Of a stretch of DNA of 31,798 nucleotides, positions 31,514 to 31,798 are shown in pieces. The stretch's first letter is position 1, and each line of letters starts with the position of its first letter. The position numbers and the translations under genes were made by a program. The stretch is from JAVVFH01 sp032250585 (GTDB lineage: Bacteria; Pseudomonadota; Gammaproteobacteria; Xanthomonadales; SZUA-36): assembly GCA_032250585.1 (NCBI GenBank), contig JAVVFH010000011.1:1-31798 (forward strand), read 5' to 3'. The notes beneath the pieces were generated by a model. The model was not told the origin of the DNA. It did not search any database and saw only the letters and a program-made list of their open reading frames with translations.

Positions 31514-31798
31514 TCATCGTATTTTCAGCCGGGCGGCAAACTTCTCTGCAATCATGATCGCCGGTGCGTTGGTGTTGCCGGAGACCAAAGTCGGCATGAT
31601 TGAGGCATCCACCACCGACAGGCCCTCCAGACCCCGGACCCGCAGTTCGGGGTCCACCACGGCCATCTCGTCGACGCCCATCTTGCAGGTGCCGATGGGG
31701 TGGTAGATGGACTCGGCTTTGCGCCGGACGAAGCCGAGCACGTCTTTTTCAGCCTGTACTTTTTCACCCGGATAGACCTCTGCTCCCCTGATCGGTGC
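31514..31798 (-). CDS. GMC family oxidoreductase, C-terminal fragment at window edge
   Basis: About 94 residues of the C-terminus are visible and the frame is open to the right edge, so the 5' part lies outside. YHPIGTCKMG carries the catalytic histidine of GMC flavoenzymes; VVDPELRVRGLEGLSVVDAS and MPTLVSGNTNAPAIMIAEK give the second active-site residue (Asn in SGNTNAP) and the FAD-binding end. The family includes choline dehydrogenase and other alcohol dehydrogenases. The substrate cannot be told from this fragment, so I do not call it betA. It converges on the M48 peptidase gene with a 32-bp gap in which I see no terminator. Confidence 0.93.
   Translation of the reverse strand, partial: APIRGAEVYPGEKVQAEKDVLGFVRRKAESIYHPIGTCKMGVDEMAVVDPELRVRGLEGLSVVDASIMPTLVSGNTNAPAIMIAEKFAARLKIR

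Noticed and set aside
1..31798. CRISPR arrays, tRNA or rRNA genes, prophage or insertion sequences
   Set aside because: No regularly spaced repeats, cloverleaf-like sequences, rRNA segments, transposases, integrases or attachment-site-like direct repeats were seen.

Overview
The window reads as a chromosomal segment of a Gammaproteobacterium. The gene content is that of a free-living, aerobic, GC-rich, type IV pilus-bearing species. Evidence is the gammaproteobacterial order gmk-rpoZ-spoT, the rph-rdgB-hemW series, the ponA/mrcA gene facing away from pilMNOPQ, a hexameric-type citrate synthase, PepN and GlnS. I cannot fix the family; an affiliation near Woeseiaceae, Wenzhouxiangella or purple-sulfur-related lineages is only a guess. 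I found no rRNA, tRNA, IS element, CRISPR array or prophage, and almost all of the DNA is coding.

Layout. (1) 1-3507, minus: yicC-gmk-rpoZ-spoT, with spoT cut by the left edge. (2) 3655-6146, plus: rph, rdgB and hemW in an overlapping series. (3) 6250-8052, plus: a zinc-free bL31 gene (rpmE2) with a strong terminator, then gltA. (4) 8061-11190, minus: penicillin-binding protein 1A followed by an overlapping unnamed 216-aa gene. (5) 11513-16558, plus: the pilMNOPQ operon, closed by a 14-bp perfect hairpin. (6) 16712-17794, plus: a DUF938 methyltransferase-like protein and a free methionine-R-sulfoxide reductase, facing a minus-strand SixA-type phosphatase and a threonine/serine dehydratase-like enzyme. 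(7) 19378-23553: pepN, two lipoproteins and a 69-aa conserved-looking protein. (8) mnmG, a noncoding stretch ending in a strong terminator, and a convergent dicarboxylate/amino acid symporter. (9) glnS, lemA and a membrane M48 peptidase, then the C-terminus of a GMC oxidoreductase cut by the right edge.

How the genes fit together. Region 1 links nucleotide supply (Gmk), transcription (omega) and the stringent response (SpoT). Region 2 joins RNA 3' processing, nucleotide-pool cleaning and haem trafficking. Region 5 is the alignment complex and secretin of the type IV pilus. LemA and M48 form a recurrent membrane pair. Non-ATG starts are common here (rdgB, hemW, gltA, mrcA, pilM, one lipoprotein, the M48 peptidase), each chosen on Shine-Dalgarno position or overlap.

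Nothing in the window is a clear new multi-gene system. The best leads are the noncoding mnmG-symporter gap, which could hold a small RNA; an 11-bp-arm inverted repeat between the symporter and glnS; the M48 peptidase with a long TerB-like tail; the unnamed gene coupled to mrcA; and the loss of usual neighbours after pilQ (aroK) and mnmG (rsmG).
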